DNA of 64,000 nt from assembly GCA_014338405.1 (NCBI GenBank), contig JTDE01001068.1, forward strand, positions 128,974 to 192,973, read 5' to 3'. Below, one piece after another: positions 50,901 to 56,804 of the stretch. This stretch comes from Paragonimus skrjabini miyazakii (lineage: Eukaryota > Platyhelminthes > Trematoda > Plagiorchiida > Troglotrematidae). The number at the start of each line of letters is the position of its first letter. Within the stretch, counting starts at the first letter, position 1. The position numbers were made by a program, and so were the translations under genes. Below the pieces are notes generated by a model. That model searched no databases. It saw only the letters and a list, made by a program, of their open reading frames with translations, and was not told where the DNA came from.

Positions 50901-51494
50901 ACAGGTCAACCACATACAGTGGTTTGGCCTCGCACTTACCTAATCGATTAGTACTCGACTGGAGGCTTATTCCGGTCCACAGTTTACCATGCGCCAGATG
51001 GTTGGTAAATCAGCCCCTATCTCGTGCCAATCAGGGAGTAATCCTCGGTGTACGCATGCACACAATTTACAAGTTATCAACTGATTACGTTAGCAAGGGC
51101 AATGCCAAGGTCCAATATTCAGTAATTCAGGCAGAAAACATCGGAAGTAATGCAAATGTATTCAAGACAATAGCTCAGGGAAGACCATACACAGAGTCAA
51201 CAAACCTCAACATCCCGGTACGATAGCCCAAGTTGCGCAGAACGGCCTCAACAGTGGCACATGTCGAGCCTTTGCCCTTCGAACCAGTAACATGTATGAT
51301 GTGTAAATCATTAACATCGGAATCCTACATAAATAAAATTCAATTCACCGATGAAAACAAAATGATACCTTGATACCAAGTGCCAACAATGAGGATCGAA
51401 TTGATCTGCAACGCTTAGCGTGCAACTCGACCAGGTTAACCGGACGAACGATGGTAACTTTGTTAATGGCTGTATTTAGCTGCTTCAAAGCATT
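4813..51494 (-). CDS. FPGS: Folylpolyglutamate synthase gene, partial, many exons
   Basis: Minus-strand gene for the enzyme that adds glutamates to folate using ATP, acting in cytosol and mitochondria and needed for folate retention and one-carbon metabolism. Seven exons from 51,494 to 31,729 (126, 119, 115, 69, 62, 103 and 81 nt) join in phase with canonical AG/GT borders into 225 codons without a stop. They contain GSKGKGST, SSPHLINV, EVGIGGRYDHTN and EKIAWMKAGIFK. Later exons carry WPGR, DGAHT, WF nine residues after DGAHT as in the family, and FDLVLFANP. Not found: exon 1 with any mitochondrial leader, roughly 100 codons between 31,729 and 14,979, and the C-terminus. The span is a minimum. 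Bases between exons are introns full of repeats. Confidence 0.88.
5022..5125 (-). CDS. Candidate FPGS exon with VLLFN, uncertain
   Basis: 104 nt with donor gtaagc. It reads TRDRTCLNVCVLLFNRSR and onward. VLLFN matches the family block RVLLFNxTGDRD, and its T start fits the phase of the 47-nt exon. However, the phase out (1 nt) would create a stop when joined to the exon at 4,873, and the residues after LLFN do not match. Either a splice site is misjudged or the match is chance. Confidence 0.35.
5430..5770 (+). repeat. 300-bp dispersed family, copy 1
   Basis: First of three diverged copies in the same orientation (others at 27.5 and 36.3 kb). Shared blocks include cgcgtttatg, ccacaccgc, tgtgcac, gttgaatgat and gttggaataat. 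Read on the minus strand, it gives AIIPTASEIS near 5,690-5,720, inside a 106-codon frame (5,809-5,489). The family is not recognised. Confidence 0.65.
6352..6470 (+). repeat. 150-bp dispersed family, copy 1 (partial)
   Basis: Central block ggatacggggtgtgtgaatg followed by a cacaag..agtgcagtg..agtcact pattern. It aligns with copies at 16,465-16,620 and 20,780-20,935. Not recognised as a named family. Confidence 0.5.
7536..7573. repeat. (TA)n microsatellite
   Basis: About 38 bases of alternating AT, broken once, so it is self-complementary. No gene context beyond the FPGS intron. Confidence 0.95.
7930..8330 (-). pseudogene. Penelope-like element C-terminus with GIY-YIG domain
   Basis: Minus-strand remnant of a Penelope-like retroelement. 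8,325-8,137 reads TTEYVGRMTKRFPKRIKEHH, then INSSIVVHLID. This is the GIY-YIG endonuclease core (Y-x-G-R/E-T, R-x-KEH) of these elements. A second frame, 8,186-7,935, continues with QQMLATMGSTVIRLHNLVLC, matching the LLATAEAxxIRxxxPxLC end of the family. A frameshift lies between the two. The RT part upstream is not readable. Confidence 0.8.
8331..9640. other. Intronic stretch, nothing recognised
   Basis: No conserved motif on either strand. Frames at 8,726-8,971 (-) and 8,849-9,067 (+) overlap each other and neither carries a known block. Confidence 0.4.
9641..9719 (-). CDS. Candidate FPGS exon (RD-helix region), uncertain
   Basis: 79 nt: G plus 26 codons, reading RTLAKDEDSVMVKKLLSLLR onward. 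Its in-phase fits the 47-nt exon (AC+G) and its out-phase (0) fits the exon at 4,873. KDEDSVMVKKLL could correspond to the family GDRDxxxLLxxL helix. Against it: the LLFN block that should precede is absent, the polypyrimidine tract is poor and the donor is gtcgtt. It competes with the candidate at 5,022-5,125. Confidence 0.3.
9720..11948. other. Intronic stretch, nothing recognised
   Basis: A 121-codon minus frame (10,194-9,829) and smaller ones show no family motif and no good splice borders. I searched here for an LLFN-bearing FPGS exon and found none. Confidence 0.4.
11949..12110 (+). pseudogene. Possible Penelope-like GIY-YIG remnant
   Basis: Plus frame reads SSAAYAIPWFGYGYQYLDET followed by SKQ, the pattern VVYxIPCxxCxxxYxxETxK of the Penelope-like linker and GIY-YIG start. 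The 15 bases ctacgcgattccatg are identical to the element at 41.2 kb at the same point of the frame. Both cysteines of the C-x-x-C pair are lost. Very degenerate. Confidence 0.4.
12882..12928 (-). CDS. FPGS: FPGS exon: 47-nt exon with WF
   Basis: 15 codons plus 2 nt between a strong acceptor (cgtctgcag) and donor (gtgagt). Reads NTAEWFQSESGHLMS. Joined to the previous exon, the DGAHT-to-WF spacing is nine residues, the same as in human FPGS. The phase (0 in) fits. The exon is too short to be found by an ORF scan. Confidence 0.75.
12929..14881. other. FPGS intron, nothing recognised
   Basis: Intron between the DGAHT exon and the 47-nt exon. No repeat copy of the families described here. A minus frame at 14,833-14,627 looked exon-like, but its phase and sequence do not fit FPGS. 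Confidence 0.4.
14882..14979 (-). CDS. FPGS: FPGS exon: WPGR and DGAHT
   Basis: 2 nt plus 32 codons. Reads ALAVRWPGRWHIIPRDHV then TYFIDGAHTDCSIK. WPGR and the DGAHT loop are hallmarks of the C-terminal domain that binds the glutamate substrate. Acceptor is ccctgtttcag, donor gtacac, phase 0 out. LINE copy B and several other repeats sit in the 16.7-kb interval before it. Confidence 0.93.
14980..16460. other. FPGS intron, nothing recognised
   Basis: AT-rich sequence without a readable domain. A short (GT)n run lies at about 16,415-16,428. Confidence 0.4.
16465..16620 (+). repeat. 150-bp dispersed family, copy 2
   Basis: Shares ttattccttcgggttta, a ggat-cg-gtgtg block, gtgcaagccacttg and cgcagtcgtcct with copy 3 at 20.8 kb. 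Same orientation. Confidence 0.7.
17023..17345 (+). repeat. tRNA-derived SINE family S1, copy 1, foldback ends
   Basis: Contains a pol III A-box-like tggcgcaatggt and a B-box-like ggttctagtcc about 50 bp apart (17,149-17,205), then a conserved tail (actactgacgagcttta ... gaaatgcgacagctg). The first 40 bases (17,025-17,063) are the inverted complement of the last 40 (about 17,299-17,340), so the unit has inverted ends. Other copies: 26.3, 46.0, 53.0 and 53.4 kb. Confidence 0.8.
17348..17881 (-). other. 177-codon hydrophobic open frame, unassigned
   Basis: Longest unexplained frame in the window. It has several hydrophobic stretches but no motif I recognise, no in-phase link to FPGS, and a start immediately next to a SINE copy. 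A frame this long is about what chance gives once in 64 kb. Listed so that it can be searched. Confidence 0.15.
17882..20450. other. FPGS intron, nothing recognised
   Basis: Overlapping small frames on both strands (for example 19,929-20,300 + and 19,955-20,206 -) without conserved motifs. Confidence 0.4.
20543..20555 (+). repeat. 13-base G run
   Basis: Homopolymer of 13 G. A likely point of sequencing or assembly length error. Confidence 0.9.
20780..20935 (+). repeat. 150-bp dispersed family, copy 3
   Basis: Shares ttattccttcgggttta, cgcaagccgcttg and gcaggcgtccttctggt with copy 2. About 4 kb from copy 2, same strand. Confidence 0.7.
21130..21660 (+). pseudogene. Endonuclease fragment of a second LINE family
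   Basis: Plus strand, two frames. 21,132-21,422 reads HEHLSATVSQIPMGDRLSVL followed by GNFN, the GDFN catalytic block with Asp to Asn. After a stop it continues FGPHGVGAVNENWDNTLQL (about 21,433-21,490). This pattern (LSATxxxIPxxDRLxxLGDFN ... GxHGxGKxNxNG) belongs to non-LTR endonucleases but is clearly different from copies A and B. Ends about 180 bp before copy B begins. Confidence 0.75.
22139..23152 (+). pseudogene. N-terminal region and endonuclease of LINE copy B
   Basis: 337 codons from an ATG. Residues 1-100 are a low-complexity N-terminus. The endonuclease follows: NVRTL at 106-110, SETR at 134-137, SAYAPT at 221-226, AGDMN at 257-261, SDNGGR at 285-290. The IDH block is INH (Asn330, codon 23,126-23,128), so a catalytic aspartate is missing, as in copy A. 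A TGA at 23,150-23,152 ends the frame; the expected continuation to the SDH block (SDQ here) is readable to about 23,380 after further stops. Confidence 0.85.
23388..24115 (+). repeat. Segment interrupting LINE copy B
   Basis: Compared with copy A, about 230 bp (A 700-925) are replaced by this 730-bp segment. It starts with a 57-bp module containing the palindrome tagtatacta that also occurs at 49.14 kb inside the interruption of LINE copy C. It also holds the tRNA-like block at 23,965-24,060. Probably more than one insertion. Confidence 0.6.
23965..24060 (+). repeat. tRNA-like SINE fragment
   Basis: An A-box-like tagccgggcggtagcg is followed 40 bp later by a perfect B box ggttcgatccc. The block is bounded by accgccc complementary to gggcggt, as an acceptor stem would be. 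It is not a clean tRNA cloverleaf, so tRNA-derived SINE is the better call. Confidence 0.5.
24116..25700 (+). pseudogene. Reverse transcriptase of LINE copy B
   Basis: RT in several frames. 24,564-24,761 carries EKQAGFRPGQGCTDH and ends at TAG 24,759-24,761 inside LDxKGAFDSVDR, the same stop as copy A. Three GATC units at 24,783-24,794 give the same +4 frameshift as in A. 25,020-25,388 carries an intact YADD (25,059-25,070) and a single thumb segment. 25,411-25,779 covers the YDSEVWPVRVEDLNRLQIFD block and RFRWLYQVLRMPASRLP. Confidence 0.85.
26235..26590 (+). repeat. SINE family S1, copy 2
   Basis: Aligns with the 53.4-kb copy along most of its length, starting near the block atcgattggagtta. 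The A box is tggctcagtggcgaac; the B box is worn (gttgtaatccagg). The tail (ttcactactgaagat ... aaacaggctgactgg) is conserved. It carries about 150 bp of family sequence upstream of the tRNA-like part. Confidence 0.75.
26591..27490. other. FPGS intron, nothing recognised
   Basis: No domain, no copy of the repeat families seen. A minus frame at 27,532-27,263 has no recognisable motif. Confidence 0.4.
27497..27790 (+). repeat. 300-bp dispersed family, copy 2
   Basis: Aligns with copies 1 and 3: agtccacaac, gtgcacttct, tccgattttattgag, gttggaataat. The minus-strand frame reads VIIPTLAEIS at the place where copy 1 reads AIIPTASEIS. Confidence 0.7.
27791..30860. other. FPGS intron, possible missing exons not proven
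   Basis: The central FPGS exons should lie between 31,729 and 14,979. Two minus-strand candidates were noted here: a 31-nt piece at 30,075-30,045 with good borders and phase, and a frame near 29,700-29,600 reading SSDWLNFLQPG. Neither has enough sequence to assign. Otherwise nothing is recognised. Confidence 0.35.
30870..31260 (+). pseudogene. 3' coding end of a third LINE
   Basis: 30,881-31,078 reads YFGGCINAGRMSDDITNRIA, then KARVTF, and LYDSESRSILMEDVHKLYIF then DHRCFRSIS. After a stop the frame goes on with HRVDNAEFRRLVFGTDKF and FRWLGHILQM to a TAA-type end near 31,255. This is the post-thumb end of a LINE RT, clearly diverged from A and B. A tRNA-like piece (cggtagcctggtggtcagtg) follows directly at 31,261. 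Confidence 0.75.
31729..31809 (-). CDS. FPGS: FPGS exon: SGSPALI block
   Basis: 27 codons in phase 0 on both sides, from acceptor cttgttccag to donor gtaggt. Reads SGSPALISADQTEGTLRVF, then IEQACAIG. It follows GIFK just as GVPA-x-T...VL-x-x-A follows in family members. After this exon I lose the gene for 16.7 kb. Confidence 0.88.
31810..33383. other. FPGS intron
   Basis: Intron between the GIFK and SGSPAL exons. It holds a short (AC)n run at 32,982-33,001 and, near 32,722-32,790, a weak tRNA-like stretch (tagctgagtagtca followed by gtaggaaccc). Nothing else recognised. Confidence 0.4.
33384..33486 (-). CDS. FPGS: FPGS exon: EKIAWMKAGIFK block
   Basis: 1 nt plus 34 codons. Contains KPALSVVTHLDLEHTDMLG then NTLEKIAWMKAGIFK, matching the family block L-x-x-DHTxxLGxTxxxIAxxKxGIxK (metal and substrate loop). 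The exon ends exactly at GIFK before gtttgt, phase 0. Note Glu-His instead of the usual Asp-His. Confidence 0.95.
33487..35376. other. FPGS intron, nothing recognised
   Basis: Small frames on both strands without motifs. The flanking exons fix it as an intron. Confidence 0.5.
35377..35438 (-). CDS. FPGS: FPGS exon: VGIGG block
   Basis: 62 nt: 20 codons plus 2 nt. Reads VDAAIFEVGIGGRYDHTNFF. This is the highly conserved VDxAxxEVGIGGxxDxTN motif of the FPGS/FolC family. Acceptor is ttgccctcag, donor gtaagt. The trailing GA joins G of the next exon to make Glu. Confidence 0.95.
36238..36570 (+). repeat. 300-bp dispersed family, copy 3
   Basis: Aligns with copy 1 from gttcaataaatcacg (gttcaacaaagcacg in copy 1) through gcgtttatg, ccacaacac, gttgagtgatgactcg and gttggaata. 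On the minus strand the shared block is SIPTFSGIS. A 170-codon plus frame here (36,197-36,709) is a shadow with no counterpart in the other copies. Confidence 0.7.
36571..39235. other. FPGS intron, one unassigned frame
   Basis: Contains a 112-codon plus frame (38,494-38,832) whose acidic end SDSADDDEQIRSLMRH before a stop looks exon-like, but no homology or splice context supports it. Nothing else recognised. Confidence 0.3.
39236..39580. repeat. Inverted pair of tRNA-like SINE heads
   Basis: Right copy (+, about 39,472-39,560): tRNA-like, starting gcttcgtagctcagctga, with cgcttgccgcgtt in the anticodon-arm position and ending cagccgaagccc. Left copy (-, about 39,322-39,236): same body with a complete B box ggttcaaatcc. 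The left copy ends in a perfect 20-base palindrome, gagcatagaaatttctatgctc (partly shown here as tagaaatttcta), at the junction. Confidence 0.7.
39972..40040 (-). CDS. FPGS: FPGS exon: 23-codon helix exon
   Basis: 69 nt in phase 0 on both sides, between acceptor tttgctcag and donor gtgagc. Encodes DSSMHTFLHYILVMACKAFV followed by AEK. It corresponds to the family block FxRFLTLMAFxxFxxEK, and joins directly to VDAAIFEVGIGG of the next exon. The MPxY start of the block is altered, so identity rests on position, phase and the FL-x-x-LVMA pattern. Confidence 0.75.
40965..41885 (-). pseudogene. Penelope-like element: RT end plus GIY-YIG linker
   Basis: Minus strand. About 41,770-41,560 reads TFEEEKNSRLAFLDVLVT followed by ETTVYCKSTTH, the palm/thumb region of Penelope-like RT (T-x-E-x-E ... 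L-x-FLDV ... VYRKPT). After frameshifts, KAACERCFDL, then 41,344-40,974 reads MTVPYIHGTAEIAQRIQQQL, later VVYAIPCLWCDQQYAVETDK and RVHKHK, the CxxC linker and GIY-YIG start. The YxG glycine is altered. Truncated at the 5' side next to a (TA)n tract. Confidence 0.85.
41914..41944. repeat. (TA)n microsatellite
   Basis: About 31 bases of perfect TA repeat, within 30 bases of the 5' truncation of the Penelope-like fragment. Confidence 0.95.
42687..42930. repeat. 240-bp near-perfect palindrome (foldback)
   Basis: Left arm about 42,687-42,798, right arm 42,819-42,930, 20-base centre (which repeats cacactaac). Arms match with a few mismatches: left tgagaataacacaacgttac, right complement of the same with two changes. 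Each arm includes a hairpin-forming block flanked by ctgag and gaa (gaaac on the left-arm complement). No ORF. Orientation neutral, inside an FPGS intron. Confidence 0.9.
42931..45995. other. FPGS intron, nothing recognised
   Basis: No copy of the described families and no domain. An 85-codon plus frame (43,970-44,227) is unassigned. Confidence 0.4.
46000..46140 (-). repeat. SINE family S1, copy 3 (3' half, decayed)
   Basis: Plus-strand text gtgaacatcattcacagctg, then cggaaagaa and attagaattc, aligns with the inverted copy at 53.02 kb (gttgaacatcacccacaatt, cggaaagaa, attagagctc). Only the tail part remains, on the minus strand. Confidence 0.6.
46521..46635 (-). CDS. FPGS: FPGS exon: SSPHL block
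   Basis: 1 nt plus 38 codons. Reads SSPHLINVEERIRIDGRPIS, then FAQLFWDVH. This is the family signature after the P-loop (SSPHLV-x-VRERIRINGxPIS). Borders: gtgttcag acceptor, GAT/gtgagt donor, phase 0 out. It lies 4.6 kb downstream of the P-loop exon. Confidence 0.93.
46636..48490. other. FPGS intron, nothing recognised
   Basis: No readable domain. Frames at 46,663-46,908 and 47,245-47,463 (+) have no motif I recognise. Confidence 0.4.
48497..49412 (+). mobile_element. LINE copy C, 5' fragment, interrupted
   Basis: Matches the 5' end of copy B: tgacggcttgcgcatctc at 48,520 against tgacggattgcgcatctc at 21,875, then the shared leader (ggtacactgccaccca, gtctaggtctgg) up to about 48,877. It resumes at about 49,206 and runs to the NVRTL block (ttcaatgttcgcactcta) at 49,412. 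In between is a 328-bp insertion. The similarity start shared with B marks the 5' end of the family. Confidence 0.85.
48878..49205 (+). repeat. Insertion in LINE copy C
   Basis: Sequence absent from B at this point. Its last 65 bases (49,141-49,205) include a 57-bp module with gagtagtatactactc that also begins the interruption of B at 23,391. The rest is not recognised. Confidence 0.6.
49413..51205. other. FPGS intron, nothing recognised
   Basis: No repeat family or domain recognised upstream of the P-loop exon's donor side. Confidence 0.4.
51206..51324 (-). CDS. FPGS: FPGS exon: ATP-binding glycine loop
   Basis: 39 codons plus 2 nt. Reads LHIIHVTGSKGKGSTCA followed by a helix ending YRTGML. 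The G-S-K-G-K-G-S-T loop is the ATP-binding P-loop of the Mur ligase/FPGS family and is intact. The acceptor is tttatgtag and the donor gtttgt. The two leftover bases AG combine with T of the next exon to give Ser of SSPHL. Confidence 0.93.
51369..51494 (-). CDS. FPGS: FPGS exon: N-terminal ALKQLN block
   Basis: 42 codons in phase 0, starting after tttactag and ending ATCAAG before gtatca. Begins NALKQLN and ends LLALGIK. This fits the FPGS N-terminal helix (human-type Y-x-AL-x-LN) that precedes the ATP loop. It is not the first exon, because no start codon or leader is visible in phase. The next intron is only 44 nt (51,325-51,368). Confidence 0.75.
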
Positions 51495-53020
51495 CTAGTA
51501 AAATTAAGATGACAAACAAATCCTGATGGGACTTGCTTCGTAGGTCTTTGGCTGATACACCATTACTACGTTTTGTGCGATTTTTCGAGCCAACTTTAGC
51601 ATGCAACTCAGAGGACGGTTTCTACAAGATGAAACAAAAGATTGTAGGATTTCACATTGGTCCATAATCCACCATTATTGCACTCATTCGGAAACAAAAT
51701 GAATGTACACGGGGAAATGAAAGCCTAGAATTTTATTGTAAAACCAGAAGAATGAAAAGGTAGCTGAATCGTAATGCGCAAGCAAATTGCTATCCTTCTC
51801 AACTCTACCTGTGTATCTTAAATGTTTCATGATTCGATAAAACCTGGATGTTTGTGCTCCGTCGAAAGATGTAGAATTTTCAATTGTAAGATGATAATAT
51901 GCTCGTCTATGTAGACAATGTTACGGTGTGCAGAATCAACGTCACAGAACACAATGTAATCTGGTTCGACTCCCAAGTGCTGTGTAAAAAGCAAACCACA
52001 ACCTTTAACGATAACAAAAACACAATCGTCATACATATCATAAAACTTATTGATTACGAAGTTTCAAAGGGATTATAGTACAATCAGATCATGAGACATC
52101 TGATGGTTTACGGACAGAGTCCCTCAAAAAGGGCCATCTGTTGGAACTGGTCCAACAGATTAATACCCAGTCTGTAGTCACTATCGAAAACCAATCGACA
52201 ATGGAAAGCAAGGGCTCAGCGCGTTGACCCTTGTGTATTAGTATTGACCCTGGAAAATAGAGTATAGAGGAAAGCACGTCAAGCTAACCCGGCATAGAGC
52301 GAGTTGTCATTGTAGCCCCGGGACAAATATTACAAATGAGGTAGCTTGACTAAAACAAAAGTAGACAAGAAGCCAAGATCATCCAAGATGTACACGTGAG
52401 TGCGACTATCAAAAATATCGCCTATTATAGTCGCTACACATTAGTATGTTCAAGTATTACTTGCATCCATTTATAAAGTTATCTGGCGTATAACGAGACA
52501 TTCCACTTTTCGGAAATCTTGAGGATCATACCTCATAGTATGAAAGCAGAAATAGAAGAAGCAACGGTGGTCACCATCAGACAATACAAGTCTAAGAGTT
52601 GGCACATCCGACGTGGAAATCCCAACCAGTCTCAATCAAAATAAAAGAGCCGCAGCCTCCTCTTTCAGAACACTGTCCCCAGACAAAGGGCATCCTTCCC
52701 TGGTTTGAAAGAAAGTCGGTACAACTATCACAAACGCAATTAATTCACCGCCGTCTCAGATTACCAGAATACAGGCAAACCGCACGATTCTTTGTGCCAT
52801 CCCAGTGTTGCCCGTAAGAAGCACCTCGAGCGCTCCAGGGACTGTTTTCAGTTGAGGAAAAGAAAACTACCCCAAACTTGTGCCGAAGTAAGGCACGGAT
52901 TGTCAGAACCAAACTGACGACTTGTAGAGCCCGTACAAGCTTCTCAACGTCTCAGTGCGGATTCTACGGAACTGTCCTCTTTTGTTGAGTGGAATCTCAA
53001 CCTATTGAGTATTTTCAAGT
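51495..53020. other. Upstream of the first FPGS exon found
   Basis: Exon 1 and the promoter should lie here or beyond. A minus frame with a good acceptor (tttttacacag) at about 51,980 reads LGVEPDYIVFCDVDSAHRNI and on to a stop at 51,827. It cannot be spliced in phase to FPGS and I do not recognise it. Confidence 0.3.
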
Positions 53021-53021
53021 T

Positions 53022-53262
53022 GAACATCACCCACAATTGATCGCAGCTGTCGCATTCCCATAGACTTTCCAGTCAGCCCCTTCCGGAAAGAAACCCTAGA
53101 TTCGAGTTTCGCTCTCATTAGAGCTCGTCAGTAGTGCCTATCCTCGCCACTGCCTGGACTAAAACCACGGCCACGCTGTTCATGAGGCAACCCTGTTTAC
53201 CACTGCGCCATTGAATTCACGTTAGGCACGACCGAAGTATCAGGCTGCCCGATCGTCTGATT
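53022..53262 (-). repeat. SINE family S1, copy 4
   Basis: Minus strand. Contains, in its own orientation, tggcgcagtggtaaacaggg (A box) and gtggttttagtccagg (worn B box), and the conserved tail. A deletion removes about 35 bases found in copy 5 between gatcgggca and tacttcgg. Confidence 0.85.
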
Positions 53263-53269
53263 GGATTAC

Positions 53270-53700
53270 TGATGAGTAATCTAAAATATCGCCTAGCAGG
53301 TTTAATAAGATCGGAGATTTTGACCTGTCTAGAAAGTTCTAATCGCGGGGTTATCGATTGGAGTTAACAGACAGTAACTGTGTCTCCATTTCGAGACGAT
53401 CGGGCAACCTGATCATTACTCACAACCGAAAGTAGTTCAGCGTTCACATATGATACTTCGGTCGTGCCTAACGTGAGGTCAATGGCGCAGTGGTAAACAC
53501 GGTTGCCTCATGAACAGCGTGTCCGTGGTTCAAGTCCCGGCAGTGGCGATGATATGCACTACTGACGAGCTTTAATAAGAGCGAAACTCGAGTCTAATGC
53601 TGGTTCTTTTCGAAAGGGGTCGACTGGAAAGTCTACGGGAATGCGACAGCTGTGATCAATTGTGGGTGATGTTCAACTTGAAATCAACCAAATTCCCGAC
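53270..53700 (+). repeat. SINE family S1, copy 5 (most complete)
   Basis: Plus strand, head-to-head with copy 4. A box tggcgcagtggtaaac, B box ggttcaagtccc, tRNA-like part about 53,475-53,550, followed by a tail ending attgtgggtgatgttcaac. Upstream about 150 bp are shared with copy 2. This is the best reference for the family. Confidence 0.85.
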
Positions 53701-56700
53701 AACTCATCAGTAATCTATTGAGCATTACTGGCAAATAGTCACAATTCAACTCTACTGATGCACGCTCTGTATGACAGTCAATAACTACATTTCTTAAATG
53801 TCCGCGCCAGACTGCAGCGACTCACCAGAATTTTTTTTTAAATAACGATTCCGGTGACAATCTTTTTTTTGTCCGCCTGTTTTTGCGCGTAATTTACTTA
53901 TCTGCTTGTTACAGGAGGCGTCGATGCGAATTCAGTGCCACTCTGTTCAAGTGTGTAATGAATTGTATACGACGGATGGTACATTGTTCCGAACAACATT
54001 TTACACAGCTGTGTTGTTTAGTCAGTGTTGTTTGGGGTGCTACCAGAATCGTTTGTTTGAACTGAAGGAGACTAATCCCCAGAAGGCAATTCGGTAGGTT
54101 CCCTGCACGTTTGCTTATCTGATTCCGATTGTGCAGTGATTAACGCCGTTGGTCCCAGAGAAGGTTAAAATCAAATACCTTTCGCTTTTCTAACTAATCC
54201 TAAAACACACGGTTCGTTGTCTTCCCAACTGTGAGTTTTTCATTCGTTTCTGTTAGGATCGCGTAAAAACAGGGAAAAAACACTCTTAGAAAGTACGCTA
54301 CAGTATGTCTCCATTATTCTAAACCGAAAGCATTACGATTGTGGCCTCGTTCTTACGACCAGTGGGCTGAACGACTTTTTACAAAACAGAGGTGTCGTTA
54401 AAAGCGAAGTCCTCGTTTACATGCTACAGGTTGACAATAACGTTGAACGTTGCCACCTAAATCAAAACCAAGAGACTCGCTTCCCGTAGATACTTTGCAC
54501 TTGACCAAGCCGTTGTTATCTACAGCAACAAATGGTATTCCGCAAGAACCGTTGGACACCTACAGTTACGAATTAACTTCTGGCGCAACTCTTAATACCT
54601 GGCCTACTCAAGCGTACATTCGATAAACGCTGCACACATCCACCCAAATAGAGCATCTAGCGGAGGAAGTTGAATTAACTGCCAACAATCCCAACACGCA
54701 CTGATTCGTTCCACCGGCGATGGAAAGCAAACCGCATCGGTAGTTCCTGCCTCCACTGATGAAACGTAGAAACCATAGAGAAGCCAGATAATCTTATTAA
54801 TCGCGCCGTCTGTTGTGACTAACACAAAGCAGCACGTACACCCATGGTTTGCTGTGACGTGTTTCTTGCAGAAAAATTCGCTCCATTTTTCATTCGTTTG
54901 CAAAAGCAATGAGCATTGCCAAATGGTGCTGTGGCACATGCCGTTGTTCATCACAACGGTGACGTGGAATTACCTCAAAGAAGAACTTTACTAAAAGATA
55001 AAAATGAACCAAAGAAGACTATGTGTAAAAAACAAATATGGTATGAATGTAGGCACACCATTGGCTGCAACACCACCATTTCGGTTAGCATTTCTTACCA
55101 GTGAGTACGAGGACCCCATCAAATCAGGCAACATCGACCCACTTTATCGAATTACACAGTCCACTCGTTCATATTTCCTGGCCATGTAACTGCTTGATCA
55201 CCACGCGGTTTTAGTAAAATTATTGACGGTCTCAGCGTACAATGTACGTAACAGATCAGCTGGTATGCGAAGTATGTGGCCCAACCATCGAAGACTGTGC
55301 AGCCTGATCAGATGACCAAATAATCGCGTATCCCGATCGGTCCGCACTGCTCATGTTATCATCCCACTTGATGTGAGCTGATTCGTGGTAACAACGATGA
55401 GCAAACGCCGCTGGTGACTTCCCCGCAGAGACCATGTTTCCAAACAATGAAGAAAAAAGAACGTACAAACGCATTACATACTTTACCTGTCAAAGAAAAC
55501 CTGAAGTCATTTTGACACCGGAGGTGACACGGTTTAGCGAAGGCAACATGTGGATTGGTCATTCCTGAGGACAGTTTATTAGCAATATGATAAGCTGTTG
55601 GGGCAGTGCTAGCCAAGTGTGTGAAATTGTCCAGTCTCAAGCGGAATACCCACAATGAATAACGCAAAAGGGGGAATTCCACAACCTTCAAGCGGCAATT
55701 TGCACTTTAAAGGCGGATTGGACGAACAGAAACAAGATACTCCCATTAGCTGTAGTTAGGAAAGTGCTCTCTCATTAGCACAAGGCTGCATTTTGGTGAA
55801 AAATGACTCCTGTTAAGTGGTTCAATGCAGAAGAAATAGAATACTATGAAACATCAGGACAGAACAAGGTCAGACAGCCTGACAAACTGCGAGACATAGC
55901 ACACTTGTTCTGCTTTGCAAACCTACCACATTCGTATGACAGTTGTAATATGTATTACCCCTAGACTCATCTAACTCATTAGCAAATGGAAGCCTCCAAT
56001 TATGTATCAAATCCTGCCAAACAGTCATACATACACAGACATTGTGTTTGGTGTACCGGCGAATGCTCAAACGAATGGTCTAGATACTGGCAGGAATGGG
56101 TTCCAAACCCCAGCGACCTTTTGAACATTCAGATATAATCGCGCTAACCAGTGATGAGTGCTCAACTTGATTATTTTTCTTTAGAGGAAAAGCATTTGGG
56201 TGGTATGTTTGGCGTCTGAGCACAAACCGACAACCGTCAAGAGGTTGGTACAGATATATGCACCTCTAGTCCGTGTATGGAGTTCCTTAATTCAACACAA
56301 AGAGAGATATTGTGTCATATGAAGACCGTCCGATGTACTTCAGCCAAAGAGGTAAGTCGGAAGACACTCCGTCAGATTGCCGTGTATTTTGGAGTAACCA
56401 TCTGGATTCAGAGCATGCTGTCGCTTGTTCTGTTAATTGTTCAGGGGCCAGGCGCGCACAAATGATCGGCCGATGACCAGCATATCCGCAAATGAGATAT
56501 GATGCGGTCTATCAAGTGGCATTGACTAGTAAATTGGCCGGTCCAGGTAAGGTGGAAGAGCCTAATGAATGTTGAGAACACATCGCTTTGGCTGTAAAAG
56601 CTCTACTGTGAGGAAGTATGTCTTGAAACAATTGTGCAGTTGCAGCAGAACTGGAAATCCACCACGCCAGTTAACCTTACCAATCAGCGTCGCATTACCT

Positions 56701-56800
56701 CCTGGTTGTGAATGTGACGATGTCCGTTTAGAGCCCAAATGCAGTTTGATTAACAGCTTTATCAAAACCCGAATGGTAAAAAGAGACGGTGAAGCGTTTG
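53701..56800. other. No recognised gene
   Basis: Includes a 116-codon minus frame (54,954-54,604) and a 110-codon one (55,691-55,359) without motifs. Poly-T runs at 53,829 and 53,863. No copy of the described families. Confidence 0.4.
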
Positions 56801-56804
56801 CCGA

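Noticed and set aside
51827..52036. Minus frame with a good acceptor as FPGS exon 1
   Set aside because: It ends in a stop and no donor in phase leads to the exon at 51,494.
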